Positions 39,233 to 48,871 of a stretch of DNA of 64,000 nt are shown here, piece after piece. Source of the DNA: Faecalibacterium sp. I4-3-84 (lineage in GTDB: Bacteria > Bacillota > Clostridia > Oscillospirales > Ruminococcaceae); NCBI RefSeq assembly GCF_023347255.1, contig NZ_CP094466.1, positions 1,984,001 through 2,048,000 of the forward strand, read 5' to 3'. Position 1 is the stretch's first letter; each line of letters begins with the position of its first letter. The notes under the pieces were generated by a model. It was not told the origin of the DNA. It searched no databases and saw nothing but the letters and a program-made list of their open reading frames with translations. A program made the translations under genes and the position numbers.

Positions 39233-40373
39233 ATGGAACAACAGTCTGCACGCCTGCGGAATACAGGCTTTCTTACTTTCTTCTTCAGTGGCATCTGTGC
39301 CCATCAGTGCGGGCGTGGTGGTCAGCCTGCTGCAGGAGCGCTACGGCTTTGCCTACGGCATGACCGGCACCCTGCTCTCGCTCATGAGCATCGGCAACCT
39401 GATCGCCGGGTTTCTGGTGGGCGTGCTGCCCGGTGCGCTGGGCATGAAACGCAGCGTGCTGCTGCTGACCATCGGCTACGCGGTGGGCTACAGCCTGATG
39501 GGCCTGACGGGTGCCGTGGCGGTGCTGGCGCTGGCGTTTTTTCTGGTGGGCATTGCCAAGGGCAGCGTCATGAACACCTGCACCATTCTGGTCAGCGATC
39601 ACTCTGCCGACCGCACCCGGGGCATGAACCTGATGCACAGCTGCTACGCCTGCGGTGCACTGCTGTGCCCCTTCCTCATTGCAGCGGCGGCAAGGGTGAG
39701 CACCGCACTGGCAGTGTTCCTGCTGGCGGTGCTGGGCCTGATGCTTTGGCTGGTGTATGGATTTACTCCGCTGGGCGGCGGGAGTCAGAAAACAGCCCGG
39801 ACGAAAGAGGTCATCGACTGGAGCTTTCTGCACGCGCCGCGCTTCTGGCTGCTGACCGGCCTTTTGTTCTTCCAGAACGCTGCAGAGCAGAGCGTCAACG
39901 GCTGGATGGTCACTTACTTCAAGGGCAGCGGCATCATTGCGGGCACACTGGCGGCTTACACCGTCACGGTCATGTGGGGTGCCACGCTGGTGGCCCGTCT
40001 GCTGATCGCATTCGTGTTCCCGTTCAGGAGCCCGCGCAAGGCCATGGTGGGCATGAGCGTGCTGTGCACCTTCTTCTATGTGCTGCTGGTCATGGCCCAC
40101 ACGCAGGGCATGGCCATCGTGCTGCTGTTTGCGTTTGCGTTCTCCATGGCGGGCCTGAACCCCACTGCTGTAGCCAGCGCGGGCCGCATGACCAGCGTTA
40201 CCAGCATGGGCATCATGCTGCCGGCGGCGTCCAGCGGTGCCATCCTCATGCCGTGGATCATTGGCATCGTAGCCGAAAAGGCTGGCCTTGCCGCCGGTAT
40301 GGCATCCAACATCGTGCCCTGCGTGGGCCTTGTGGTCTTTACCCTGCTGGTGGCAAAGCTGCCGGAAGAGTAA
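39233..40373 (+). pseudogene. MFS transporter, frameshifted near the N-terminus
   Basis: A major-facilitator permease with about eleven remaining spans; typical segments are GFLVGVLPGALGMKRSVLLL and MNLMHSCYACGALLCPFL. The ATG at 39233 with AGAGGA upstream opens MEQQSARLRNTGFLTFFFSG, clearly the start of span one, but the frame then fails. Deleting one C from the ccc at 39300-39302 would join it to ISAGVVVSLLQERYGF in the next frame. The rest (to 40373) is intact, so either this is a recent mutation, an assembly error, or translation starts at GTG 39288 without a ribosome site. Substrate unknown. Confidence 0.8.
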
Positions 40374-40401
40374 GCAAAAAAGCGGCCTGCCCGATAACGG
40401 C

Positions 40402-41022
40402 TTACTTTTCGATCCCTCTGGCCTTCGCGCTGAACTCGCACCCGCAGTAATCCTGCCGGTACAGGCCGTATTCCTCCGAAAGCTGCAGGCTGCGCAGATA
40501 GCCGTTGTGCTTTTTGAAGTCCGAAGGCAGATGCTTTACGCCGAACTCGGCTTCCAGCTCCTGCCCGATGGCATTGATGCGCTTGGCATCTTTATGCGGG
40601 CTGATGGACAGTGTGGTGGTGAACCAGTCGAAGCCGTTCTCACTGGCGTATTGCGCCGCCCGGCGCATTCGCAGCCGGTAGCAGATCGTGCACCGGCTGC
40701 CCCGCTCCGGCTCGTTTTCAAGGCCGGTGACAGCAGAGTAGAACTCCTGCGGGTCGTAGTGGTCCTCCACCACGGTCACGCCCAGAGGATGGGCTGCTGC
40801 CACGAACTTTTTCAGCTCTTCGCCCCGGCGGAAGTATTCCTCTGCAGGCCATGTGTTGGGGTTATAGTAAAGCACTGTGATCTCAAAATACTGGCACAGC
40901 TGTTCCAACACTGCGCTGGAGCAGGGGCCGCAGCAGGCGTGGAGCAAAAGGCGCGGCCGGGTGCCATCCAGCGTTTTGAGCACGGCATCCATCTGCTGTG
41001 CAAAATTCAATTGAGTTGCCAT
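40402..41022 (-). CDS. queH: Epoxyqueuosine reductase QueH
   Basis: Last step of queuosine synthesis in tRNA, reducing epoxyqueuosine; QueH is the non-cobalamin alternative to QueG. The 206-residue protein has the paired cysteines in LLLHACCGPCSSAVL, GSRCTICYRLRM and DYCGCEFSA, which bind the iron-sulfur and metal centre. The ATG at 41022 lies 8 bases after AAAGGA; that at 41031 is too close. It converges with the MFS gene with a 28-base gap. No other queuosine gene is near. Confidence 0.93.
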   Translation of the reverse strand: MATQLNFAQQMDAVLKTLDGTRPRLLLHACCGPCSSAVLEQLCQYFEITVLYYNPNTWPAEEYFRRGEELKKFVAAAHPLGVTVVEDHYDPQEFYSAVTGLENEPERGSRCTICYRLRMRRAAQYASENGFDWFTTTLSISPHKDAKRINAIGQELEAEFGVKHLPSDFKKHNGYLRSLQLSEEYGLYRQDYCGCEFSAKARGIEK

Positions 41023-41064
41023 TTTTATCATCCTTTGCTATACTGATTGAGAAAATTCCTCAAA

Positions 41065-41117
41065 AAGCTCGCCCTTTCGGGGGAGCTGGCATTGCACAGC
41101 AATGACTGAGAGGGTTT
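41065..41117. repeat. Dispersed palindromic repeat, degenerate copy
   Basis: Contains agctcgccctttcgggggagct followed by a ctggcattgcacagcaatgactgagaggg-type arm (split here by description). It shares the GCTCCCTC...GAGGGAGC and ACTGAGGGAG pattern with the copies at 47317 and 55209. Such elements are common between genes in gut Firmicutes. Confidence 0.55.
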
Positions 41118-41162
41118 GCTTTCTTATTATAACATATTCCGCTTGAAAATACAGGAGGCACC

Positions 41163-41387
41163 ATGACACAGGAAAAGATCGCCCGCATCAACGAGCTGGC
41201 AAAAAAGAGCAAGACCACCGGACTGACCGAGGCCGAAAAGGCAGAGCAGCAGGCCCTGCGCCGCGAATACATCGACGACATGAAGGCCAGCCTGCGCGCG
41301 CAGCTGGCCAACACCTCCATTCAGGAGCCGGACGGCACCATCCACAAGGTGACCCGCCGTGCCGACCTTGAGAACCCCCGCAGCTGA
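41163..41387 (+). CDS. DUF896 (YnzC-type) small protein
   Basis: A 74-residue cytosolic protein. The text ARINELAKKSKTTGLTEAEK and QQALRREYIDDMKASLRAQL is the DUF896 signature, a short helical hairpin. In Bacillus relatives (YnzC, YneA region) it is linked loosely to the SOS response, but function is unknown. AGGAGG lies 4 bases before the ATG. A terminator follows the stop after about 27 bases. Confidence 0.9.
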   Translation: MTQEKIARINELAKKSKTTGLTEAEKAEQQALRREYIDDMKASLRAQLANTSIQEPDGTIHKVTRRADLENPRS

Positions 41388-41414
41388 ACGCACAATTTTG
41401 CGCACACTTTTTTG

Positions 41415-41454
41415 GAGGAAAACGCAGCCCAAAGCTGTGTTTTCCTCTTTTTTT
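41415..41454 (+). terminator. Terminator after the DUF896 gene
   Basis: A 14-base stem (41415-41428 with 41434-41447, one G-U) and seven T. The purA promoter starts at its end. Confidence 0.85.
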
Positions 41455-41481
41455 GCACGGCGATCTGTGCTATACTATACT
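41453..41481 (+). promoter_or_regulatory. Predicted purA promoter
   Basis: TTGCAC (41453-41458), 17-base spacer, TATACT (41476-41481). The leader of about 110 bases holds no recognised purine riboswitch. Confidence 0.6.
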
Positions 41482-41597
41482 TGCATTGGTATGTGCTTTG
41501 TGTATGCCTGCTGATGCGTTTTCCCAAGGTGGCGTATCCCGGGCAAGGTGCACGGAAAAGGCTGTCTTTTGAAAAAATGATAAAGAGGTCATTTATT

Positions 41598-42890
41598 ATG
41601 CTTACTGCAATTACGGGTATCAACTGGGGCGATGAAGGCAAGGGCCGCATGGTCGACCTCATCAGCCAGGAGTATGACATCGTTGCACGTTATCAGGGCG
41701 GCAACAACGCCGGTCACACGGTCAAGAACGAGCGCGGCAAGTTCGTGCTGAATCTGCTGCCCTCCGGCATCCTGCGTCCGAACGTGGTCTGCGTTATGGG
41801 CAACGGCATGGTCATCGACCCGCATCATCTGGACGGCGAGATCAACAAGCTGCGGGAGCAGGGCGTTGAGATCAGCCCGGCAAACCTGAAGATCTCCGAC
41901 CGTGCAACCATCACCATGCCCTACCATGTGGAGCAGGACGGTCTGGAAGAAGCACGTCTGTCCAAGACCGGCGCACAGTTCGGCTCCACCAAGCGCGGCA
42001 TTGCCTACGCTTACGGCGACAAGTACATGAAGAAGACCCTGCGCATGGGCGACCTGCTGCATCTGGACGACGCTGTGAAGAAGCGCCTCGTCACCATGGT
42101 GGATTCCAAGAATCTGGTGATGGAGGGCAGCTACAACGCAGCTCCCATCAGCGTGGATGAGATGTGGGCATGGCTCGAAAAGTATGCCGCCATCTTCAAG
42201 GATTACATCTGCGATGTGGGCCAGTATCTGGCCGATGCAGACGCTGCAGGCAAGAAGGTCCTGTTCGAGGCTCAGCTGGGCGCTCTGCGCGACATCGATT
42301 TCGGCATTTACCCCTATACCACCTCTTCCAACGTCATCGGTGCTTACGCTCCCATCGGCGCAGGCATCCCGGGCCACAAGCTGCACAACTCCATCGGCGT
42401 GATGAAGGCTTACTCCTCCTGCGTGGGTGACGGCCCCTTCACTGCCGAGCTGGCTATGACCGAAGAGGAAAAGCACGACCTGCGTGAGGCTGGCCACGAG
42501 TACGGTGCAGCCACCGGCCGTCCCCGCCGCGTTGGCCCCATCGATCTGGTGGCAAGCCGCTACGGCGTGTTCTGCCAGGGCTGCGATGAAGTTGCTCTGA
42601 CCCTGCTGGACGTGCTGGACTACATGGAAAAGATCCCCATGGTCACTGCCTACAAGCTGACCGATGGCAGCACTACCACCCGCTTCCCCATGGGCGAAGC
42701 TCTGGACACCGCACAGCCCGTGGTGGAGTACCTGCCCGGCTGGCACTGCGATATCACCGCAGCCCGCAAGTGGGAAGACCTGCCCAAGGAAGCACGCGAT
42801 TACGTGGAATATCTGGAAAAGGCTGTCGGCTGCAAGATCACCTACATCTCTGTGGGTGCCGAGCGTGAGGCTTATATCCACCACGTATGA
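41598..42890 (+). CDS. purA: Adenylosuccinate synthetase
   Basis: Joins IMP and aspartate with GTP in AMP synthesis. The 430 residues show the phosphate loop WGDEGKGRMVDL at the N-terminus, GGNNAGHTVKNERG with the catalytic His, GSTKRGIAYAYGDK, SSNVIGAYAPIGAG and ATGRPRRVGPIDL. The ATG at 41598 lies 8 bases after AAGAGG; the ATG at 41577 precedes that site and is rejected. A DegV gene follows after 45 bases without a terminator. Confidence 0.96.
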   Translation: MLTAITGINWGDEGKGRMVDLISQEYDIVARYQGGNNAGHTVKNERGKFVLNLLPSGILRPNVVCVMGNGMVIDPHHLDGEINKLREQGVEISPANLKISDRATITMPYHVEQDGLEEARLSKTGAQFGSTKRGIAYAYGDKYMKKTLRMGDLLHLDDAVKKRLVTMVDSKNLVMEGSYNAAPISVDEMWAWLEKYAAIFKDYICDVGQYLADADAAGKKVLFEAQLGALRDIDFGIYPYTTSSNVIGAYAPIGAGIPGHKLHNSIGVMKAYSSCVGDGPFTAELAMTEEEKHDLREAGHEYGAATGRPRRVGPIDLVASRYGVFCQGCDEVALTLLDVLDYMEKIPMVTAYKLTDGSTTTRFPMGEALDTAQPVVEYLPGWHCDITAARKWEDLPKEARDYVEYLEKAVGCKITYISVGAEREAYIHHV

Positions 42891-42935
42891 TCCCCTGCAA
42901 AGCTCCTGAATGATTCAGAAAAGGAAGCGTCACAG

Positions 42936-43838
42936 ATGTTTGATATCATTACCGACAGCGCATGCGACCTGACGCTGGACACTGCCAAACAGCTCCAAAT
43001 CGAGGTCGTGTCCTTCTATGTCTCGCTGGACGGCGAGCACTACCGCAAAGAAGGCAAGGAGATCGCCGTGCGGGACTTCTACCAGTTCATGGTGGACAAC
43101 CCTTCGGCCTACCCCAAAACCAGCCTTGCTTCCATTGAGGACTTTGAGCAGGCATTCCGTGCCCATGCTGCTGCTGGCCGGGATGTGCTGTGTCTGGTGT
43201 TCACCAGCAAGATGAGCGGCTGTGTGGGCAGCGCCCGCAATGCCCGGGATCTGGTGCTGGAAGATTTCCCCGATGCCCGCATTGAGGTCATTGACAGCGC
43301 GGCGGCTACCGTTACCGAGTCCACCATGGTGGAAAACGCCGTGGCCATGCGGGACGCAGGCTGCACGCTGGACGAGACTGTGACATGGCTGGAAGCAGAG
43401 AAAGCTACCAACCAGATCTTCTTCACGGTAGGCAATCTGGACTATCTCATTAAGGGCGGCCGCATTGGCAAGGTGACGGGCCGTGCAGCCAACATGCTGG
43501 GCATCAAGCCGATGATCCTGTTCAAGGATGGCGAGATCTTCTCCGGCGGCGTGGCACGCGGCCGACAGAAGAGCTTTGAAAAAGCGCTGGAACAGCTGAT
43601 GAACTATCTGGATGCCCACGGCGGCACCCCGGACGACTACCGCATCACCGTAGGCTACGGCTACGACGAAGAGGAAGGCAAGCGCCTGTGGATGCAGACC
43701 CGCGCGGCCCTGCGTGCAAAGTACCCCGGCGCACAGTGCGAAGTGGGCCTGTTGCAGATCGGCTGCACCATTGCCGTGCACACCGGCCCCTATGCGCTGG
43801 GCATGGGCGTGATGCGCCGCTGGAAAAAGCAGGGCTGA
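42936..43838 (+). CDS. DegV-family fatty-acid-binding protein (2)
   Basis: A 300-residue paralogue of the protein at 18315. It opens DIITDSACDLTLDTAKQL and keeps FTSKMSGCVGSARNA (ligand Ser region), NLDYLIKGGRIGKVTG and ANMLGIKPMILFKDGEI. AAGGAAG precedes the ATG. Two divergent DegV copies suggest distinct fatty-acid preferences, as known for FakB1 and FakB2. It is likely co-transcribed with purA, with no obvious functional link. Confidence 0.92.
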   Translation: MFDIITDSACDLTLDTAKQLQIEVVSFYVSLDGEHYRKEGKEIAVRDFYQFMVDNPSAYPKTSLASIEDFEQAFRAHAAAGRDVLCLVFTSKMSGCVGSARNARDLVLEDFPDARIEVIDSAAATVTESTMVENAVAMRDAGCTLDETVTWLEAEKATNQIFFTVGNLDYLIKGGRIGKVTGRAANMLGIKPMILFKDGEIFSGGVARGRQKSFEKALEQLMNYLDAHGGTPDDYRITVGYGYDEEEGKRLWMQTRAALRAKYPGAQCEVGLLQIGCTIAVHTGPYALGMGVMRRWKKQG

Positions 43839-43859
43839 GATCACATTATATGAATTTTT

Positions 43860-43900
43860 GAACTCCAGAAAATCTATGGATTTTTTGGGGTTCTTTTTTT
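43860..43900 (+). terminator. Terminator after the second DegV gene
   Basis: A 15-base stem (43860-43874 with 43879-43893), tatg loop, some G-U pairs, and seven T. Confidence 0.75.
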
Positions 43901-44340
43901 AGAGCAATGCTTCCCATACAGAGCGTATTCGAGTGGAACAGATTTCTTGACTTTTATGCAATTCTTCTCCACCGGATAAGTTCTCTTTTGCGTGCCAAAA
44001 GAGAACCAGAAAAGCACCCGCTACTTTCGAGGCGCGGGAGGCGGCGGGTTGCGGCTCCCTGCGTCTGCTTCGTGCCTTGCGCGGCACTCGCATCCTGCAG
44101 GCCGCTGCCCCAACAGCTCCTCCCTGTTTCGGCCACTGGCCGCGGTCGTCGCCGTTGCAAACTAAGGGCTGCTCGCCCTTAATAATCCCAAAGCAGATGG
44201 GCTCCATACAAAAAATCCAAGTCGCTGCGCTAGAGGATTTTTTGTGTTGCGCCGATTTTAAGTCGCTTACGCGACGAACGGTATGGCAAGGCTGCGTGTT
44301 TTTTCTAGCAAAAATTATGATTTGCAAACTTTTTATGAAC
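43901..44340. other. Gene-poor, hairpin-rich interval
   Basis: About 440 bases with no convincing gene: the reading frames that cross it are rich in Arg/Ser/Cys and lack a ribosome site. It holds short hairpins (agggctgctcgccct near 44164, aagtcgcttacgcgacga near 44260) and an exact 11-bp terminator-like stem, acaaaaaatcc (44208-44218) with ggattttttgt (44235-44245). It may be a degenerate repeat or an untranslated RNA; I cannot decide. Confidence 0.5.
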
Positions 44341-44344
44341 CCTA

Positions 44345-44373
44345 TTGACAAAGTGGGAAAACAGGAGTATAGT
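44345..44373 (+). promoter_or_regulatory. clpB promoter
   Basis: Consensus TTGACA (44345-44350), 17-base spacer, TATAGT (44368-44373), immediately before the CIRCE element. Confidence 0.85.
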
Positions 44374-44374
44374 T

Positions 44375-44401
44375 TTAGCAGTCGAACAGATAGAGTGCTA
44401 A
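44375..44401 (+). promoter_or_regulatory. CIRCE operator (HrcA site) of clpB
   Basis: TTAGCAGTC - 9 bases - GAGTGCTAA, one mismatch from the consensus TTAGCACTC-N9-GAGTGCTAA. It starts two bases after the -10 box, so bound HrcA would block initiation. No CtsR-type direct repeat (GGTCAAA) is seen. Confidence 0.9.
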
Positions 44402-44560
44402 AACAAGTAAAACCAGTTCGGCAGGAGGTGCTTGAAACCGTGAAACAACTGAAGAATAGCCGCTGCTTCCCGTTCGACAGCATCTCTGCACCGGGCTTTT
44501 AGCAGATGACTATCGTGTTCGCTAAAATAAACCTTCCGGTATGAATGGAGGCTTGACTTT

Positions 44561-47173
44561 ATGAATACCAATCAATATACACAGAAAACGCTGGAGGCTC
44601 TGCAGGCAGCGCAGCAGCTGGCTGTGGAGTATCAGCATAACCAGCTGGAACCCGAACATCTGCTGCACGCCCTCGCTTCGCAGGAGCAGGGCCTGATCCC
44701 GCAGCTGCTGCAGAAGCTGAATGTTGACCCCGGCAGCTTTGCTGCCGCCGTGGCCGAAAAGCTTTCGGCTCTGCCTCGGGTCTCCGGCTCCGGCCGTGAC
44801 CCCGACAAGGTCTATATCTCGCAGGCTGCCGATAAGGTGCTCAGCGCCGCCGCCCGAGAAGCCAAGGCCATGAAGGACGACTATATCAGCGTGGAGCATG
44901 TGTTCCTTGGTCTGCTGGACGAGCAGACCCAGAACACCACCGAGTTGTTCCGTGCGTTCAGCATCACGAAAGATAAGTTCCTGCAGCAACTGACGGCTGT
45001 GCGCGGCAACCAGCGTGTGACCAACGACAATCCCGAGGAGACCTATAACGCCCTGCAGAAGTATGGTCAGGATCTGGTAGATCTTGCCCGCAAGCAGAAG
45101 CTGGACCCCGTCATCGGCCGTGATCAGGAGATCCGCAACGTGATCCGCATCCTGTCCCGTAAGACCAAGAACAACCCCTGCCTGATCGGTGAACCCGGCG
45201 TTGGCAAGACCGCCATTGCAGAGGGTCTTGCACAGCGTATCGTGCGCGGCGATGTGCCCGAAAACCTGAAGGACCGCATCGTGTTCAGTCTGGACATGGG
45301 CGCTCTGGTGGCCGGTGCAAAGTACCGCGGCGAGTTCGAGGAGCGCCTGAAGAGCGTGCTGAACGAGGTGAAGAAGAGCGAGGGCAAGATCATCCTCTTC
45401 ATCGATGAGCTGCACACCATCGTGGGTGCCGGCAAGACCGATGGTGCCATGGACGCAGGCAACCTGCTCAAGCCCATGCTGGCCCGGGGCGAGCTGCACT
45501 GCATCGGTGCCACCACGCTGGACGAGTACCGCCAGTATATCGAGAAAGACCCCGCTCTGGAGCGCCGCTTCCAGCCGGTACAGGTGGATGAGCCCACCGT
45601 GGAGGACACCATCTCCATCCTGCGCGGCCTGAAGGAACGCTACGAGGTGTTCCACGGCGTGAAGATCAACGACAGCGCCTTGATCGCCGCTGCCACCCTT
45701 TCCGACCGCTATATCACGGATCGTTTCCTGCCGGATAAGGCCATCGACCTTGTGGATGAAGCCTGCGCCATGATCAAGACCGAGATGGACAGCATGCCCA
45801 GCGAGATGGATGATCTGGCCCACCGCATCACCCAGCTGCAGATCGAGCAGGTGAGCCTGAAAAAGGAGACCGATGCCCTGAGCCAGAGCCGCCTGAAGGA
45901 TCTGGAAAAGGAGCTGGCCGAGCTGCAGGACAAGTTCCGCAGCATGAAGGCAAAGTGGGAGAACGAGAAGAACGCCATCGGCAAGGTGCAATCTCTGCGT
46001 GAGCAGATCGAGCAGACCAATGCCGACATTGAAAAGGCTCAGCGTGAGTACGACCTGAACAAGGCTGCCGAGCTGAAATACGGCAAGCTGCCTCAGCTGC
46101 AGAAACAGCTGGAAGAGGAAGAGAAGATCGCCGCCGCCAAGAAGGAGGACAGCCTGCTGCGTGACCGCGTGACCGACGAGGAGATCGCCCGCATCGTGGC
46201 CCGCTGGACCGGCATCCCGGTGGAGAAACTGGTGGAGGGTGAGCGCGAGAAGCTGCTGCATCTGGACGATGTGCTGCACCAGCGGGTCATCGGTCAGGAC
46301 GAGGCTGTGACCAAGGTGAGCGAGGCCATCCTGCGCAGCCGCGCCGGTATCGCCAACCCCAACCGCCCCATCGGCAGCTTCCTGTTCCTCGGCCCCACCG
46401 GCGTTGGCAAGACTGAGCTGGCCAAGGCACTGGCACAGGCCCTGTTTGACGACGAGCGCAACATGGTGCGAATCGATATGACCGAGTATATGGAGAAGTT
46501 CAGCGTCAGCCGTCTGATCGGCGCGCCTCCGGGATATGTCGGTTACGAAGAGGGCGGCCAGCTGACTGAGGCTGTGCGCCGCAAGCCCTACAGCGTGGTG
46601 CTGTTCGATGAGGTGGAAAAAGCCCACCCCGATGTGTTCAACATCCTGCTGCAGGTGCTGGACGATGGCCGCATCACCGACAGTCAGGGCCGCACCGTGG
46701 ACTTCAAAAACACGGTCATCATCCTCACCTCCAATCTGGGCAGCGACATCATCCTGAACGATCTGGAGCAGCGCCGTGCCAACGGCTCCAACGAGCTGAG
46801 CGAGGAAGCAAAGCACCAGATCGACCAGCTGCTGAAGAGCAAGTTCCGCCCCGAATTTCTGAACCGTCTGGATGAGATCGTCTACTACAAGAGCCTGACC
46901 AAGGACGAGATGCGCAAGATCGTGGATCTGCAGCTGCAGGATCTGCGCAAGCGCATGGACGAGGGCAAGCACCTCAAGCTGGAGGTCACCACCGCTGCCA
47001 AGGACTTCATCATCGATTCTGCTTACGACAGCGTCTATGGCGCACGTCCCATCAAGCGGTTCATCCAGAGCCGCGTGGAGACCCTGATCGCCAAGGCCAT
47101 CATTCAGGGCAGCTATACCGAGGGCAATACCCTGACGGTAGACTGCGAGAATGGCGCTTTGACCCTGCGATAA
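44561..47173 (+). CDS. clpB: ATP-dependent disaggregase ClpB
   Basis: Hexameric AAA+ chaperone that extracts polypeptides from aggregates with DnaK. The 870 residues comprise the N-domain ([19 protein letters not shown]), AAA module one with Walker A GEPGVGKT (residues 210-217) and Walker [11 protein letters not shown], the coiled-coil middle domain (about 410-530), AAA module two with GPTGVGKT (from residue 611) and [16 protein letters not shown], and the C-terminal domain. The middle domain separates ClpB from ClpC/ClpA. Control by CIRCE predicts heat induction. The untranslated leader is about 180 bases. Confidence 0.97.
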   Translation: MNTNQYTQKTLEALQAAQQLAVEYQHNQLEPEHLLHALASQEQGLIPQLLQKLNVDPGSFAAAVAEKLSALPRVSGSGRDPDKVYISQAADKVLSAAAREAKAMKDDYISVEHVFLGLLDEQTQNTTELFRAFSITKDKFLQQLTAVRGNQRVTNDNPEETYNALQKYGQDLVDLARKQKLDPVIGRDQEIRNVIRILSRKTKNNPCLIGEPGVGKTAIAEGLAQRIVRGDVPENLKDRIVFSLDMGALVAGAKYRGEFEERLKSVLNEVKKSEGKIILFIDELHTIVGAGKTDGAMDAGNLLKPMLARGELHCIGATTLDEYRQYIEKDPALERRFQPVQVDEPTVEDTISILRGLKERYEVFHGVKINDSALIAAATLSDRYITDRFLPDKAIDLVDEACAMIKTEMDSMPSEMDDLAHRITQLQIEQVSLKKETDALSQSRLKDLEKELAELQDKFRSMKAKWENEKNAIGKVQSLREQIEQTNADIEKAQREYDLNKAAELKYGKLPQLQKQLEEEEKIAAAKKEDSLLRDRVTDEEIARIVARWTGIPVEKLVEGEREKLLHLDDVLHQRVIGQDEAVTKVSEAILRSRAGIANPNRPIGSFLFLGPTGVGKTELAKALAQALFDDERNMVRIDMTEYMEKFSVSRLIGAPPGYVGYEEGGQLTEAVRRKPYSVVLFDEVEKAHPDVFNILLQVLDDGRITDSQGRTVDFKNTVIILTSNLGSDIILNDLEQRRANGSNELSEEAKHQIDQLLKSKFRPEFLNRLDEIVYYKSLTKDEMRKIVDLQLQDLRKRMDEGKHLKLEVTTAAKDFIIDSAYDSVYGARPIKRFIQSRVETLIAKAIIQGSYTEGNTLTVDCENGALTLR

Positions 47174-47259
47174 TGTAAATTTTACCTGTTCTGTATGGAC
47201 TTTGCGGCAAGAAAGCTTGCACCACCGTACAGAATATGGTATGATTACAAATAACATTG

Positions 47260-47305
47260 ATGTGCTTTTCATCGCGGAACAGCAACGATGGGAAGCACAT
47301 TTTTG
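47260..47305 (+). terminator. clpB terminator
   Basis: A 15-base stem, 47260-47274 with 47286-47300 (two G-U), followed by T residues. A separate hairpin without a T run lies at 47189-47233. Confidence 0.7.
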
Positions 47306-47316
47306 TATACGGAAAG

Positions 47317-47390
47317 AACTCCTTCCGTCATCGTGCGGCAAGGCTCCCTCTTTGAGGGAGCTGGTTGCGAAGCAGACTGAGGGAGTCTGT
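47317..47390. repeat. Dispersed palindromic repeat (GCTCCCTC/GAGGGAGC type)
   Basis: Begins aactccttccgtc, contains ggctccctctttgagggagct, and ends actgagggagt, so both ends and centre are inverted repeats. It is the best-kept copy of the family also seen at 41065 and 55209. Confidence 0.7.
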
Positions 47391-47431
47391 TCTTTAATAA
47401 AAACAGAAAGTTGAGTGTGATTTCCCTTTTT

Positions 47432-48736
47432 ATGGACGATGGCAGTATTACGCTTTTGGCGGCGCTGATCATTCTGGTGGCATTTTCCGCCTTTTTCTCC
47501 GCCTCTGAGACCGCATTTTCTTCCCTGAACCAGATCCGCCTGAAAAGCCGCGCCGAGGACGGCGATTCGGCAGCAGCCCGCGTGCTGGCTATGTCGGAAA
47601 AGTACGACAAGCTGCTCTCCACCATCCTCATCGGCAACAATATCGTCAACATTGCCGCAGCATCCATTGGCACAGTGCTGTTCACCCGCCTGCTGGACCC
47701 GGAGCGGGGCGCGACGGTGTCCACCTTCGTGCTGACCATTGTGGTTCTGATCTTTGGCGAGGTGACCCCCAAGAGCCTTGCAAAGGAGATGCCGGAGACG
47801 GTTGCCACGGCGGTTTCGCCCTTTTTGAACCTGCTCATGATCCTGTTCACCCCGCTGACCTGGCTGTTCACCCAGTGGAAGCGCCTGCTGGGGCATTTCA
47901 TCCACAGCACCGAGGAGGACACCATCACCGAGGGTGAGCTGATGACCATGGTCAGCGAGGCCGAGAACGACGGCGAGCTGACCGACCGGGAAAGCCAGCT
48001 CATCCGCAGCGCCATTGAGTTCGACGATGTGGAGGTGGAGGAGATCCTCACGCCCCGCGTGGATGTGATCGCGGTGGAGGACGACCTCTCGCTGGATGAG
48101 GTGGCCGATACCTTTGCGGAATCGGGATATTCCCGTCTGCCCGTTTACCACGGCACCATTGACAACATCATCGGTGTGGTACATGAAAAGGACTTTTACC
48201 TTGGCCGTCTGCGCAAGGATACCACGCTGGAAGACCTTGTGAAGCCCACCCTTTATACCACCGGCTCCACCCAGATCTCCCAGCTGCTGCGCACCCTGCG
48301 CGAGCAGCACCATCACATGGCGGTGGTGGTGGACGAGTACGGCGGCACCGAGGGCATCATCACGCTGGAAGATATTCTGGAAGAGCTGGTAGGCGAGATC
48401 TGGGACGAGCACGACGAAGCGACCGAGGACTTCCGCAGGCAGTCGGACGGCAGCTGGATCGTGCTGGGCAGTGCCGGTGTGGACGACCTGTATGAGAGGC
48501 TGGGCCTGCCGGAGGATGAGGACATCGATTCCAATACGGTGAACGGTCTGGTGCAGGAAAAAACCTGCCATCTGCCCAAGGTGGGCGACCGGTTCACGCT
48601 GGGCGAGTACGACGGTGTTGTTACCCGCACGGCCAAGCGCCGCGTGACCGAGGTGCGCCTGACCCCGGCGGAAAAGCCGGAACCGAAGAAGGAAGAAGAC
48701 GAAAAGCCGCACTTCAACCGGCTGACCAATAAGTAA
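47432..48736 (+). CDS. CNNM/CorC-type membrane protein (hemolysin-family, CBS domains)
   Basis: About 434 residues: a DUF21 membrane domain with three to four spans (FSAFFSASETAFSSLNQIRL; NNIVNIAAASIGTVLF; LIFGEVTPKSLAKEMP), then a CBS pair (ILTPRVDVIAVEDD ... YSRLPVYHG; HHHMAVVVDEYGGTEGIITL) and a C-terminal CorC/HlyC domain (DGSWIVLGSAGVDDL). Relatives mediate Mg2+ or Co2+ transport or efflux; the hemolysin label is historical. The start is uncertain: ATG 47432 is chosen, but GTG 47417 and TTG 47411 are in frame and no good ribosome site decides it. Confidence 0.88.
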   Translation: MDDGSITLLAALIILVAFSAFFSASETAFSSLNQIRLKSRAEDGDSAAARVLAMSEKYDKLLSTILIGNNIVNIAAASIGTVLFTRLLDPERGATVSTFVLTIVVLIFGEVTPKSLAKEMPETVATAVSPFLNLLMILFTPLTWLFTQWKRLLGHFIHSTEEDTITEGELMTMVSEAENDGELTDRESQLIRSAIEFDDVEVEEILTPRVDVIAVEDDLSLDEVADTFAESGYSRLPVYHGTIDNIIGVVHEKDFYLGRLRKDTTLEDLVKPTLYTTGSTQISQLLRTLREQHHHMAVVVDEYGGTEGIITLEDILEELVGEIWDEHDEATEDFRRQSDGSWIVLGSAGVDDLYERLGLPEDEDIDSNTVNGLVQEKTCHLPKVGDRFTLGEYDGVVTRTAKRRVTEVRLTPAEKPEPKKEEDEKPHFNRLTNK

Positions 48737-48784
48737 ATCTAAGGGAGGATGCCGTTTTCCAATACGGCCCTATCCTGTGAAAAT

Positions 48785-48824
48785 GCAAACTCCGGCAGAC
48801 CGCAGTCTGCCGGAGTTTGCTTTG
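48785..48824. terminator. Terminator between convergent CNNM and ROK genes
   Basis: Arms gcaaactccggcaga (48785-48799) and tctgccggagtttgc (48806-48820) are exact 15-base complements, followed by a short T-rich tail. Confidence 0.8.
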
Positions 48825-48871
48825 TAAAAATAATTGTTCCGCTGAATAGGGCTGGAGCGAAGCGGAAGCCA

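Noticed and set aside
40374-40401. Terminator between the MFS gene and queH
   Set aside because: Only a weak, imperfect stem; not enough to call.
43899-44483. 194-codon minus-strand frame before clpB
   Set aside because: Spans hairpins, the clpB promoter and the CIRCE site; composition is repeat-like.
44522-48712. 1396-codon minus-strand frame
   Set aside because: Antisense shadow of clpB and the CNNM gene.
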